Positions 1-11,974 of a stretch of 64,000 nt of DNA are shown here, in pieces. The first letter of the stretch is position 1, and each line of letters starts with the position of its first letter. The stretch covers positions 569,027,281 to 569,091,280 of the forward strand of contig CM061142.1 of assembly GCA_030789695.1 (NCBI GenBank). The letters are read 5' to 3'. Made by a program: the position numbers and the translations under genes. The DNA is from Scilla litardierei (Eukaryota; Streptophyta; Magnoliopsida; Asparagales; Asparagaceae). The notes under the pieces are model-generated. The model saw nothing but the letters and a program-made list of their open reading frames with translations. It searched no databases and was not told the DNA's origin.

Positions 1-3000
1 TTAAATTTAGCTCCAAGGGGAATTGGATACTCGATAGCGGGTGTTCAAAACACATGACGGGTGACGCTCAATTGCTCTCCGGAGTGGTTCCCATTGCAAA
101 TGGAAACCGGGTAGTCTTTGGAGGCAACGAGAGCGGAACCATCATAGGTATTGGTAAAGTGGGTAATCCTTCTAAACCCCTAATAAGTGATGTTTACCTT
201 GTTAAAGGATTAAACCACAATCTTATTTCAATAAGCCAACTTTGTGACAAAGGTTACAAAGTTAGCTTTGCGAAAGGAATGTGCCATATTTTAAGAAAAG
301 ATAATAATGAATTATTGTTTTCCGGCACACGCCATAAGGATATATACATCCTAGATCTTCTAAGATCACATGAACAATGCCTCATTGCCAACACAAGTGA
401 ACAACACTTATGGCATAGACATTTTGGTCATGTGAACTTTGGAACACTATTTAAGCTTTCCAAGTTAAATTCTATTAGAGGCTTCCCTAAGCTTGTCTTT
501 CAAAAGAAAAGCTTTTGTGACTCATGTCAATGAGGCAAGCTTCCAAAATCTTCATTTAAACCTAAGAAAAACATTTCTTCTAAGCGGCCTCTAGAGCTAT
601 TACATCTAGATTTATTTGGGCCAACTAGAGTTGCTTCATTAGGTAATGCTAGATATGGACTTGTCATCGTTGATGACTTTTCTAGGTTTACTTGGGTATT
701 TTCATTATGCAAAAAAAATTAGCTTTTGAAAACTTCACAATTTTTGTTAAGAAAGTACAAAATCTCATTGGAACCACCATTGTCACTATTCGTAGTGATC
801 ATGGAGGGGAATTTGAGAATGAGTCTTTTGAGACATTTTGTGATGAAGTTGGTATTACACACACCTTTTCATTCCCTCGCGCACCTCCTCAAAATGGTGT
901 TGTTGAGAGAAAGAATAGGACGCTAGTGGAGTGTGCTCGCACTATGCTTGATGATAGCCAACTTGGCCATCAATTTTGGGCGGAAGCGGTACACACCGCT
1001 TGCTATGTGTTTAATAGAATACTTTTGAGGCCCGGCACTAAACAAACTTTTTATGAATTGTTGTTTGGTAGGTTGCCTCAAGTTAAACTTTTTCGTGTTT
1101 TCGGCTCAAAATGTTTTATTAAGAACACGTATGGTAGTTTGGACAAATTCGATCCAAGATCCGATGAGGGGATTTTTGTTGGATATTCTTCGCGTAGCAA
1201 AGCCTACCGGATATACAACAAATGAACCTCAACGATCGAGGAATCGCTTCATGTTTCATTTAATGAAGGATTTGTTCCAACTAGAATTACTAATGATGAT
1301 GACTCTATGGATGTCTTATATGATTCAATTGGTAACTCTAATTCTAATAATTCTATTGATTCTATTGAGACTAACCCAACTAATGAAGTTGTTGAGAATG
1401 TTCCTAGTGATAAAGGTATTCCCAAATGGCTTCATACCGTTCGTGACCATCCTCATGAGCAAGTCATTGGCAATATCCATGATAGTGTCAAGACGAGATC
1501 GCAAGTGAACTATTTCGCTCATTGTGCCTTTGCCTCCTCGATAGAGCCAAATAATGTTAATGAAGCATGCGAAGATAGCGCTTGGATCCTTGCCATGGAA
1601 GAGGAACTCATTCAATTCGAGAGGAATGAGGTTTGGGAGCTTGTTCCATTGCCATCGAAGAACCACACCGTCATAGGGACAAAGTGGATCTTCAAGAACA
1701 AGACCGACGAAAATCAAGTCGTCATCTGGAACAAAGCTCGGTTAGTAGCTCAAGGCTATCAGCAAGAGGAAGGTATCGATTTCGAAGAATCCTTTGCTCC
1801 GGTAGCTAGATTAGAATCAATTAGATTATTATTATCTTTTGCATGCCATAAGGATTTTAAATTATTTCAAATGGATGTTAAAAGTGCGTTTTTAAACGGA
1901 GATGTTGTTGAGGAAGTTTATGTTTCTCAACCTCCGGTTTTTATAAATGAAAAATTTCCAAATCATGTTTTTAAACTTAAGAAAGAACTTTACGGTTTGA
2001 GACAAGCTCCTCAAGCATGGTATGACCGTTTAAAGAATTTTGTTTTGGATTTGGGTTTTAAAATGGGAGAAGTTGATTCCACATTATTTGTTAAGTATTC
2101 GAATAATGATATAATTTTAGTTCAAATATATGTTGATGATATCATTTTCGGTGCTACTAACTTTGCTCTTTGCGAAGAATTTTCTAATGTGATGAAGGAT
2201 CAATTTGAGATGAGCCATATGGGTGAGCTCAAGTATTTCTTAGGTCTCCAAATTCGCCAAATGGACGATGCAATCTTCATCCACCAAACGAAGTATACGG
2301 TGGAGTTGCTTAAGCGATTTGGAATGGAGAATGCCTCCGGGAAAAAGACTCCAATGAGCACGACTACGCATCTTGATAAGGATACGAGCGGTAAAGATGT
2401 AGACATTCGTCTATATCGAGGTATGATAGGTAGTTTACTATATCTTACCGCAAGTAGGCCCGATATTATGTTTGCCGTATGTGTATGTGCTCGTTATCAG
2501 TCTCAACCTAAGCAATCTCACTTAGTAGCGGTAAAGCATATTTTTCGTTATTTAAGTTATACACTTGATTTTGGATTACTTTATCCAAAATCTAGCACGT
2601 ATGAGTTAATCTCATATAGTGACGCAGATTATGCAGGATGCAAATCCGACAGGAAAAGTACTAGTGGCACTTGCCATTTTATAGGAAATTCTCTTGTCTC
2701 TTGGTTTTCCAAGAAGCAGAATTCCGTATCACTTTCAACCACCGAGGCGGAATACATTGCCGCCGGTGCCGCGTGTGCTCAAGTTCTTTGGATGAGACAC
2801 ACACTTAAAGACTTTGGTATAAACTGTGATACTTGCCCTATCATGGTGGACAACCAAAGTGCAATATGTCTCTCTAAGAACCCGGTACACCATTCCCGTT
2901 CGAAACACATAGATGTCCGACACCATTGCTTAGATGATCATGTTGCTAAAAAGGACATCATATTAGTGTACGTTGAAACCCAGAAGCAAATCGCCGATAT

Positions 3001-3079
3001 TTTCACGAAACCCCTAAAGGAAGACTCCTTTGTGCGGTTACGTCGAGAATTGGGGATTATGGGTGAATCCGAGATTTAG
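1..3079 (+). pseudogene. pol: Element A pol (Copia integrase, reverse transcriptase, RNase H), broken
   Basis: This is the same protein as the open pol of element B. It begins at the end of the protease / GAG-pre-integrase region ([10 protein letters not shown]), followed by the integrase zinc finger, integrase core with [10 protein letters not shown], reverse transcriptase with [12 protein letters not shown], and RNase H ending in the usual ADIFTKPL block. Compared with B there are three lesions. A TGA at 531-533 stands where B has CGA. About one base is missing near 712-720. A second TGA at 1223-1225 again stands where B has CGA. From 1226 to 3079 the frame is open. The element cannot make pol, but the copy is young enough to align base by base with B. 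Confidence 0.93.
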
Positions 3080-3864
3080 GATTCCTATGTTTTCAATAAT
3101 CTTGCATGGTAGTCAATTCTTTATATTTGCTCATGCGAGATTAATTGGAATTTTCTGGATTTTTGTTGAATTTTCAGATTTTTCGCTCGATTTGTGCGTA
3201 ATCGTCAAATTTTAGATTTTCGATGTCTGATGGGGGTAGTTTAATGATTAATGTGAGTATTTTGATGTTTCGTCGAAGTGAGATTAGGAGAGAAATCAAA
3301 ATTTCAAAATTTTCAACTTTGGACTCTCTTAGTCGGTCCAAGTTCATTGGCCGACCAACTAGATTCAGTTCTAGTCGGTCAGTGAATGAGCTTAGACCGA
3401 CTAATTCTTGTCAGGAAATTTGGTTTCAATTACTGTTTACAACTAGTCGGTTCAAGCTCATTGACCGACCGACTAGATCGTGATCTAGTCGGTCAGTGCT
3501 TGAACTGTGACCGACTAGTTATGACGGGGACTGTCTTGTCTTTTCGACTTCCGACCGACTTAAATGAAATCTAATCGATTTCTTTTCATTCAAGTCGATC
3601 GAATCCTTCCCTCTCCAGCCAAAACCCCCCGACCCCTTGGCCTTCCTCCCTCTCCGATCGTCGATTCCGACCAACTCCGGTCATCTTTCCGTCGACCACC
3701 TCCTAGGGTTTGCTCTCACTCTCTATCTCCTAGTTCTAGGGTTCATCTCTTGCTCTCTAGGGTTAGGGTTTCACTTGATTTCGGCTAGGGCTTCATTCAA
3801 TCTTTGCTAGGGTTTCGAATTTCTAGGGCTTTCTCGTTTGATTGCGTCGTGTCGTGCCGCGCTT
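3080..3864 (+). promoter_or_regulatory. Element A pol/env-like spacer with palindromic AGTCGGTC module
   Basis: This is 785 bases without a supported gene. Positions 3328-3520 hold two units of the same palindromic module seen in the LTR U3: arms GACCGACTAG and CTAGTCGGTC around a short spacer, units about 118 bases apart, each followed by another GACCGACTA half-site. Next comes a pyrimidine-rich stretch (3590-3760) and several repeats of ctagggtt (3700-3840) before the env-like ATG at 3865. I see no clear TATA box. The resemblance to the LTR promoter suggests an internal promoter for the env-like gene; that is inference. Confidence 0.6.
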
Positions 3865-4344
3865 ATGGCTCGTACACGTATTTCGATCCAACCCTCAAGC
3901 CCATCGCCTATGACCGTAGAACCATCCCCTACGGATCCCGTTCAACCCTCGCAACCTAGACGTCGTTCTAAGACTACCCAACCCTCGTCGTCGTCGCCTC
4001 CTCTCAAGCGGAAGATGACGACGACAGCAAAGCCTAGAGCCCAATCTAAGCCCAAGCCCAAGGAACTTGCGTCTCCCTCCTCTTTCCATACTCCTACGGA
4101 TTCCGATACGGAGTATAGACCCGAGACTGAGACCCATAGGGAACCCTCACCTCCTCCTTGGCAGCCTGAGTCTAGCTCTCGACCCCGTACCTGTCAGCCT
4201 AAGGGAAAGGCTCCGATGCTGGTTGGCGGTGTCGATATCTCGTTGTGTCGCGACGACCTTATGTGTCTCGCGGCTTACAACCGTATCGAACATTACCCAC
4301 TGCTTCTGGAGCATTTCGTCCAGTTTAGTGACTTCATAGGGCTA
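3865..4344 (+). pseudogene. Element A env-like ORF, 5' part
   Basis: The start at 3865 is chosen because element B has the equivalent start (MAKTRI) at 27650 in matching sequence. The product starts MARTRISIQPSSPSP. It is rich in proline, serine and basic residues, then reaches a conserved block around VDISLCRDDLMCLAAYNRIE. The gene is cut at 4344 by insertion of F and resumes at 14940. In Sireviruses this position, downstream of pol, holds the env-like ORF, whose function is not established. I see no signal peptide in this part. Confidence 0.75.
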
Positions 4345-4632
4345 TGTAACGCCCCGCTTCCCAAAACACGACGGAAGCGAGAGCGTTACTGGGTCCGCTT
4401 GAACCGGGGCGGTGAAACTCAGGTTCATTAAGCGTCTGTGGTAAAACGCAAGGGCAGGTCCTTTGCATGCTTTTCAGAACAACCAGAATTATTCATACAT
4501 TACAAGCCAAATCTAGAATTATAAATGTTCATACACGAAATACATCAACAAGCCACAGCTGGGCCAAAGTAAAGACGTACACTCAACAATAACGGAAAGC
4601 AAACTAAAGATAAGTAGCAACGACAAAGTCCA

Positions 4633-4734
4633 CTAGTCCTCAGCAAGGAGAGGTTCGACGTCAACAGTGAACTCCTGACTCTCCAGGTCAGGTGTCTCGT
4701 AAGGAACTTCCTGGTACTGAAGCTCAGAATCTGA
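4633..4734 (-). other. Small acidic ORF in element F LTR (33 codons plus stop)
   Basis: The frame starts MSDSELQYQEVPYE and ends with four acidic or small residues before TAG. It is preceded by a pyrimidine-rich stretch and a CAG that could be a splice acceptor. An acidic ORF of nearly the same length lies at the equivalent place in the LTR of element D (34279-34383), which is otherwise strongly diverged. The second F LTR copy is at 12263-12364, with a few substitutions and the frame open. It could be a short exon, an upstream ORF or chance; expression is unknown. Confidence 0.4.
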
Positions 4735-6129
4735 CATACATCCAAAAACATGAATGTATGTCAGCAAGGGTCTGCAAGTAAAGGTTAGAACCCAAGGCAA
4801 GAAATATACAAATTTATACTGCATTTAAGAGGCATTAATCATTTAAAAGAGGTAGCGCCAAAAGGATTAAACAAACTGATTATAAAATGAATTAAAGTAG
4901 AGACATCCTACCATGCAGTTCTAAGCAGTGTAGTACGTAAAATAAAACTTTTCTTTGTTTCATTAGCATGTCAATTCAACTGAGACAATAATTTCAAGTT
5001 GCAAGTTTCACGATGTTAGCATTTCACGATTGTTAGCATTGTCAATTCTACAATAGGGTTCTCGCCCTTAGGACGTGATGAGTGAGTCCTTCTTCTCACG
5101 GGGCTTACCGTGATTGGCGCTAACCCACCGCCTACGGGTGGTGCCCTTGAAGAGAGTACTCGTTCATACGCCTAGCAGCCGCTCAACCCTTACCCCACCT
5201 GCTGGAACACGAGCCAGCCTAATTCACGAATTACAAGCACGAATTTGTCAACTTACATGACATCACGAAAATCACGATTTCGCCTTTGAGGCGCACGGTT
5301 TCACGATGTCACTCTCTAGTGACCAAGCAAGATGTTCTTTCAATTTAAGTCGTCAACATTTCATCATTAATTTACATCATCCACAATAATTAAAAGAATG
5401 TCAAGCAGGTTGGTTTGATGAACATTTTACAGAAAATCATTTTTCTTTGTTATAATTAAAAGTTTAGCATATATCAAATAAAAGACCAATGGAGCATCTA
5501 ATTTCAAAAATACATTATAAATTGTATACTTGCCTGATTTCGGTGATTTTGGTGCAGTTGGGTTCGTCCCGATGGGTACTTCGTTACGGTGGTAGTGGTT
5601 CTCTGTTTTAGTTGAACACATTACCAAATTAGATTCTTCACGATATAAACACAGTATTAAAGATAACCCCGAATTGGGTTCACCTAATTTATCAGGTTCC
5701 CCGGCTAGTGTAACATTTTATATGGGGTTATACAGACGTGGTACATCTTATTTTATTTTAGTTTAACCAACCTAACATTATTTACAACTAACACAGTGAA
5801 ATCAATTTAACATTTAACTAACTAGTATTAACCACAATCAACTAACTAAGCTAATATAAGTTGGTGATATGGTTATTTAGCATGTTAACATTCATTAAAG
5901 GTGCATACCCAGCCTACACCTACTATCACATTATAAAACCCTCAGTCACAAATATATAAAACTCATTTACTCTCTCTTTGACCCTTTTAAGGCTGACAGA
6001 CTTTCTCTCCCTCTTTCTTTATTAACCTGACACCCTCCTCTTCTATAATTATCAAGGCTATCTCTAACTTTATTATAACAATACTCCATTTCTCTTTGTT
6101 CCCTCTCTGTCTGTTCTTTCTCTTTCCTT

Positions 6130-6375
6130 TTTTTTGTTTTCCAACTTGCAGGCGACGAAAGCTCCACGCAAAGCGAAGGGGAGGGGGTTCTCACCACGCG
6201 AGAGAGGGAGGAAGGGGCGGACGGCGGCCTTGCTGCTCCGGCGGATGGGCGGCGCTCCCCAGCGGCGCACGGCGGCTGAACGGGGGCGAGGGCGGCGGTT
6301 CCAGCGGCGGCGCGCGCAGCTCCGACAATCGGCGGCGCAGGCGTGTGCGTGGGGAGGCCGGCGGTGGTGATTCCC
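6130..6375. other. CpG-dense block in element F LTR
   Basis: This segment is very rich in G, C and CpG within an otherwise AT-rich LTR, and is repeated at 13770-14010 in the other LTR. On the plus strand it is framed by a splice-acceptor-like tract (poly-T then ttgcag near 6152) and a donor-like cag/gtgagg near 6379. On the minus strand it follows a pyrimidine-rich leader and ends near a ctg/gtgaga-like donor. No protein family is recognisable in its frames. Confidence 0.45.
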
Positions 6376-7295
6376 AGGTGAGGGAGAGGGAGGAGGAGAA
6401 GAAGGGAAGGAGATGGAGTTTGGTTAGGGCTTGATTTGTAAGAATTCTGAAATTGATTTGTAAAGATCTGAGCTAGATTTCAGATTTCCTCTCTAAATTT
6501 CAGTTTGGGGTTGATTTTGATTTCTGGTTTTGATTTTGGATTTGGAAAATTTGGTGGAAGATTTTGGGTAGAGTTTGGGTTTCGGTTTGTGTTTTGGCTG
6601 GAGAATTTTGCAGTGGAGATTGTTTTTGGGTATTCTGATTTGGTTTGATTTGGGGGTATGGTGAACAAATTTTGGGGAAGATGAATAATAGATTTGGGTT
6701 TGGAATTTGTTTCTGGTTTTCTTTTGTTTTGGGCTTCAAGAATTTGCAGGGAGGAAGGAGATTTGCTGGTTGATTTGGGAAGTGGTTTGCAGGATGGTTT
6801 ACAGGCTTAAGAAGATGAGCGGGGAACATCCACTTCCATTCGTCAAACCCATCTTAATTAGATTAAGATGTGGGTTTAATGAGATCTGAAGACTAAAGGG
6901 AAAAGAGAGACGTACATCTTTTCTCAAACGAAAAAAAACCTAACTTTGACAAATTTTAGGAGGAATCTGATTTCCGAACGTGTAGGTTGTCGTTTTAGGT
7001 AGGGTTAAGGTAAAAACGTAGTTAACGTAATTAAGTAATTGTTAAATGTAAGTAATTAAAAAAAAGTAATTAGGAATTTGTAATTAATAAATTTTAGATG
7101 TAATTAATAAGGAAATTAGTGAAAGTAATTAGCGGGATAATTTAGTTAAACTTGACGGTAAATATTGACGACACGATAAAATGAAAATAGTGACGCGCTC
7201 GCGTCAACACGTACGGATGAAAAGTTAACTGGATGACAAAAATAAAATACTAACACGCACGAGCGAAAACACGCCTAAAAATACTGGCAGTTACA

Positions 7296-7335
7296 TTCTA
7301 CCCACCTTAGGAAAAATTCCGTCCTCGGAATTCTC
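7296..7335 (-). other. Element F polypurine tract and flanking inverted repeat
   Basis: On the minus strand the sequence just before the 3' LTR is aaggtgggtagaa, a polypurine tract. It is preceded by an inverted repeat of the form gaattccgaggacggaatt. The same arrangement lies before the 3' LTR of element D (39448-39484), so the unit is conserved between the two chromoviruses. Confidence 0.75.
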
Positions 7336-7380
7336 ATCAACTAAGGAGTAGAAAACAATAACGGATATCATTCTCGTATC

Positions 7381-10300
7381 TCATCTTCCCGCTCCCATAG
7401 ACTCTCCTGGCGAGTTGCGACGCCACATCACTCTGACTAGATCACTTGTCTTATTCCTGAAGACTTTCTGACGTCGATCTAGGATCTCCACTGGTTGCTG
7501 TTCGTATGTCAGATCTGGTTGAATTGTAATCTCCGAGTAGTCCACAGTATGAGAAGGGTCGCTGATATATCGACGGAGTTGGGACACATGGAAAACATCA
7601 TAAACTCCCTCCAAGGATGGTGGCAAAGCTAAACGATATGCTACTTCACCAACTCGCTCTAGCACATCGAACGGTCCAATATATCTCGGACTAAGCTTTC
7701 CTCTCTTCCCAAAGCGAATCACCCCTCGATTCGGTGAGATCTTCAGGAACACATGATCTCCCGGCTGAAATTCCAGAGGACGCCGTTTAGCATCTGCCCA
7801 ATGCTTATAACGGTCTTGGGCGATCCGAATCTTATCTCTGATATCTCGCACAACATCAGCTGCTTCCACTATCATCTCTGGCCCCAAGAGCTCTCTATCA
7901 CCTACGTCATCCCAACTCAGTGGCGATCGACATTTCCTCCCATAGAGAACAGCAAATGGCGCCATGCCAATGCTCGCCTGATAGCTGTTGTTGTAGGAAA
8001 ACTCCACTAGGTGCAGATGATCCTCCCACGAACCCTTGAGATCCAACATACAGGCTCTCAACATATCCTCCAAGATCTGAATGGTACGCTCTGACTGTCC
8101 ATCCGTCTGTGGGTGATACGCAGTACTGAACTTCAGACTGGTACCCAGATTGGTTTGCAGACTCTTCCAGAACTGAGATGTGAACCTCGTATCACAGTCT
8201 GATACAATGCTCACAGGGACTCCATGTAAACGCACGATCTCCTCCATATACTTCTTTGCTAATATCTCCGTGGATTGACCAACTCGAAAAGGTATAAAGT
8301 GCGCGGACTTGGTCAATCGATCAACGATGACCCAGATCGCGTCGTTCTGCTTGGTGCTCCGAGGTAAGCCAGTCACGAAGTCCATCGTGATGTGCTGCCA
8401 CTTCCACTCGGGAATCGGCAGAGGTTGTAGTAGTCCCGCAGTGCGATGGTATTCAGCCTTCACTTGCTGACACACTTGGCAACGCTCCGTGCCACACTTC
8501 TCTTCATCCCATGCCACCAGAAATTCTGACGAAGATCCTTGTACATCTTCGTACCTCCAGGATGAATAGAATAAGGCAAACTGTGAGCCTCATTCATCAA
8601 CTCTTCTCTGATATCTCCTGCAGGCACACAGACCCTACTACCATATCTCAAAGATCCATCCTCGTGAATCAGAAAATCTGTCCGAAGTCCAGCTTCGACT
8701 TGCTCTCTGATCTTCTTCAACTTAGCATCTCTAGCTTGAGCAGTCTTGATTCGATCCACGATCGTCGATTGAATTTGCATGTTCATCAACGATGATGTGA
8801 TTCCCGGTAGTATAGCTTCAACATCCATCTCTCGCAGATCCTGCTGCAATCTCCACTGAGATGTGAGAATCATCACTTCGGGCAGTCGACTCAAGGCATC
8901 CGGTACGACATTCACCTTCCCAGGATGATACTGAAGATCGATGTCGTAGTCCGCCATCAATTCCAACCATCTGCGATGTCTCATATTCAGCTCCTTCTGA
9001 GTGAATATATATTTCAAACTTTTGTGATCGGTGAAGATTTTCACTTTCTCACTCAGTAAGAAATGTCGCCAGATCTTCAGTGCGAATATGACAGCGGCTA
9101 GCTCCAAATCGTGGGTCGGATAATTCTTCTCATGGACCTTCAATTGTCGCGAGGCATACGCGACCACATGATTGTGCTGGTGTAGAACACATCCAAGCCC
9201 CTTGCCTGATGCATCGCAGAAAATCTCGAAGCCTCCGCTTCTGTCCGGAATAGCTAAGACTGGTGCAGTAGTCAGTCTCTCCTTCAAAGTAGAAAGAGCT
9301 TGTTCACAAGAGTTTGACCAACTGAACTTAACATCCTTCCTTGTCAATCTCGTCATCGGCTCCGCTATCCTCGAGAAATCCTTGATAAATCTGTGGTAGT
9401 ACCCAGCCAATCCAAGAAAACTCCTGATGTCTGATGCCGATCGAGGTGTAGGCCATTCACTGACTGCTTTGACCTTCTCCGGATCCACTGAGATACCAGC
9501 TCCTGATACCACATGCCCAAGAAATGCAATTCTATCCAGCCAGAATTCGCATTTGCTGTACTTGGCATATAGTCGATGATGACGGAGAGTCTCCAACACT
9601 ATCTTCAAATGTTCTGCATGCTCCTCCTCGCTCTTCGAGTACACCAGGATGTCGTCGATGAAGATCACTATGAACTTGTCGAGGAAATCGTAAAAGATAA
9701 GATTCATGAGATTCATGAACACAGCAGGAGCGTTGGTTACGTCAAATGGCATGACAACGAATTCATAATGCCCGTACTTAGTCCGAAAAGCGGTCTTGAG
9801 TATATCTTCCTTCTTGACTCTGACTTGATGGTATCCGCTCCGGAGATCCAACTTCGAAAATACCCTTGATCCACCAAGCTGGTCGAATATATCATCGATA
9901 CGGGACAGTGGGTACTTGTTCTTCACTGTGACATTGTTCAGCTCCCGATAATCCACACACATCCTCCTCGAGCCATCCTTCTTCTTCACCAGTAAAACGG
10001 GTGCACCCCAGGGAGATACGCTGGGATGAATGAAACCCTTCTGTAGTAGCTCGTCCAACTGCTTCCTCAGCTCTTCCAACTCTGCAGGGGCCATACGGTA
10101 CGGCGCCTTCGAAATTGGTTGAGCTCCCGGCATAAGATCGATGCCGAACTCCAATGCTCGGTCGGGCGGCAGTCCAGAAATGTCTTCAGGGAAGACGTCT
10201 TCGAAGTCTCTCACTACTACAGGCTTCTCTGGCTCGGCTATCATGGATGCAATAGTCAAACTGTATGGCTGGGCCCGGAACTTGACAGGTCCAAGCGAAC

Positions 10301-10660
10301 GTCCTCTGCTGACAAACTCGAACACTGGGTGGTTAGGAATTTCAAATACCACTTTCTTCCGGTGACAATCGATCGTGGCATAAAAAGTTCCTAACCAGTC
10401 AATGCCGAGAACAGCATCGAAATTGGATAGGTCGTGGACAATGAAATTAGCATATAGTTCGTGTCCACTAACCACCAACGGGCATGGTCTACATCCCAGT
10501 GCAACCTTTACTACACCATTCCCAGTTTTAATATTCCAACACTTGGGAAGCGTATAGGTGGGTATCGAGTGTTCGACTACGAACTTCCGAGATAGAATGC
10601 ACATGGAAGCTCCAGAATCGAACAGGGTCAAGGCCGGGTGAGATGAAACTAAGATGACAC
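7381..10660 (-). pseudogene. pol: Element F pol (protease, reverse transcriptase, RNase H, integrase, chromodomain), frameshifted
   Basis: Domains in order are protease ([12 protein letters not shown]), reverse transcriptase ([12 protein letters not shown], then FIDDILVYS), RNase H ([14 protein letters not shown]), integrase with HHCC finger (WWHGMKRSV), core ([12 protein letters not shown]), GPY/F-like module ([12 protein letters not shown]) and a chromodomain-like tail. Compared with D, about 7 bases are missing near 8477, inside the integrase zinc finger. This splits the frame into 8460-10673 and 7381-8517. A small indel near 7400 disrupts the tail, and the frame beyond it also meets a stop. 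The protein was probably joined to gag by removal of 10661-10744. Confidence 0.92.
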
Positions 10661-10744
10661 CTAAGGGTAACATACAACTAAATTAACATGGACCTAACTA
10701 ATCAAATATAATGCATAAATAAGAAGAACTAGTCTAGAGGTTAC
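10661..10744 (-). other. Candidate GT-AG intron between gag and pol of element F (84 bp)
   Basis: On the minus strand the gag frame reaches VIAG, then a GT donor at 10744-10743. It hits a stop two codons later if unspliced. An AG acceptor lies at 10662-10661, after a T-rich tract. Removing the segment puts gag in frame with pol seven residues before the protease region. Element D has a GT-AG segment of different length (36003-36115) at exactly the same codon and phase. This is sequence-based; splicing is not shown. Confidence 0.6.
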
Positions 10745-11888
10745 CTGCAATCACGTCGTCCTCAGCTTCAGCCTCAACGGCTGTCATATTGAATGCACGG
10801 CGCTTAGGCAGATTGGCCTGCTGAAAGGCTCGATCCTGTGGAACCAGAGGTGGTCCATGCTGTCCAGGTGCCGGTGCGGTCCTCTGAGTGGGTCCAGGTG
10901 CTCCAGGAGGCACGGGTCGAGAACCGCGGGTGCAATCCTTTGCAGCATGAGCAGGCGATCCACAGATCAAACACTGATTCAGCATCCTCCTACAGTCTTT
11001 CTTCACATGACCAAGCTTGCCGTAGAAATGGCAAACCAGCTCCGCTCGGTTGGGGACATGTGCAGCTAGCCTTTTGAACTGTGTGGTCTGAACAGGACGG
11101 AAGCCGGGCCTAGGTGCACTCCTCTGTTGCTCCATCGGGCGCTTGCCCGCCTGACGTGCCCTCTTCTGATAAGCTACCTGCTCATGCTTCTTCGTAGCTA
11201 CTAGGACTTGCTCATGAGTAGTAAAGGTGTGCCCGGACAACACACCCTGTATGTCCAGATCTAAGCCCTGTAGAAAGCGGTGTGCACATTCCTCCTCGTC
11301 TGCTATCATAGTAGGGGCGAATCGACTCAGCATGGTAAATTCAGCCTCATACTCGTCGACTGTCTTGGTGCCCTGCTCCAGGTTAATGAAACGCTGCTGC
11401 ATTATCCTCTTTGCAGCCTTTGGAAAGTACTGGGTGTCAAACCTCTGACGGAAGGTAGTCCAAGGAATCGGCTTGGTCAGCCTAGCCTCTTCGGCATCCC
11501 ACCAGTGACGAGCATTATCGGTCAGCTGTTTCTTGGCGAGTTCCACCCACTCGTTTGGATTGACTCGGGCAAGACCCAAGTTATCCGTAGTGTTGCGAAG
11601 CCATTCCTCGGCCGCTAGTGGGCCCTCTCGTCCCGAGAAATTCGTCGGATGCATCTCTCGGAACTGCTTGGCTCCAGGCTCATAGCGAGGCGGTGGAGCA
11701 GCTGGTGCAGCCTGACGTCCCTGCTGGACCAAGTGATGCTGAACCTCAAGCATTTCCCTCATAACACCAAGCATCTGGCGGATGTCGTCACTTCCGCCTT
11801 CAGCAGGTACGGGTCCATTTTGGGTGCTTCGTTCCTCAGCCATTCTGAGATCGGAAAAACCCGAGTTAATCTCGCGTATGTGATCCAT
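10734..11888 (-). CDS. gag: Element F gag (capsid-nucleocapsid)
   Basis: This is an open frame of 384 residues. The start is either 11888 or, more likely, the internal ATG at 11843 (MAEERS), which lines up with the D gag start; both follow a splice-acceptor-like AG. A retrotransposon gag core is visible (PTNFSGREGPLAAEEWL, RHWWDAEEARL, RIMQQRFINLEQG). It is followed by two zinc knuckles, the second intact (CLICGSPAHAAKDC). The first reads CHFYGKLGHVKKDC, with tyrosine in place of the second cysteine, so it is probably unable to bind zinc normally. The frame ends in VIAGNL and stop, at the proposed intron donor. Confidence 0.88.
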   Translation of the reverse strand: MDHIREINSGFSDLRMAEERSTQNGPVPAEGGSDDIRQMLGVMREMLEVQHHLVQQGRQAAPAAPPPRYEPGAKQFREMHPTNFSGREGPLAAEEWLRNTTDNLGLARVNPNEWVELAKKQLTDNARHWWDAEEARLTKPIPWTTFRQRFDTQYFPKAAKRIMQQRFINLEQGTKTVDEYEAEFTMLSRFAPTMIADEEECAHRFLQGLDLDIQGVLSGHTFTTHEQVLVATKKHEQVAYQKRARQAGKRPMEQQRSAPRPGFRPVQTTQFKRLAAHVPNRAELVCHFYGKLGHVKKDCRRMLNQCLICGSPAHAAKDCTRGSRPVPPGAPGPTQRTAPAPGQHGPPLVPQDRAFQQANLPKRRAFNMTAVEAEAEDDVIAGNL

Positions 11889-11949
11889 CTAGATGTTTGG
11901 CCGATGAAAATATTCTCATCGTTCTGAATTCGCAAATGCAAAGAGACGG

Positions 11950-11974
11950 ACCTGTATGGGCCACCACTAAAACC
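11950..11974 (-). other. Element F primer-binding region, not iMet-like
   Basis: Immediately inside the 5' LTR the minus strand reads GGTTTTAGTGGTGGCCCAT. Element D has the same 19 bases directly after its 5' LTR (34728-34746). It does not begin with TGG and does not match the tRNA-iMet site used by B, C and H, nor the tRNA-Asp site of E. Conservation between two diverged elements suggests function. The primer is unknown. Confidence 0.55.

Larger units (their letters stand above)
4345..7295 (-). repeat. Element F 3' LTR (2951 bp)
   Basis: This is the left copy of the F LTR, pairing with 11975-14934. It contains a short acidic ORF on the minus strand (4633-4734), AT-rich and GC-rich blocks, and a CpG-dense segment at about 6150-6370. 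Compared with the 5' LTR it lacks about 9 bases near 5207. Adjacent internal sequence at 7296-7309 is the polypurine tract read on the minus strand. Confidence 0.93.
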
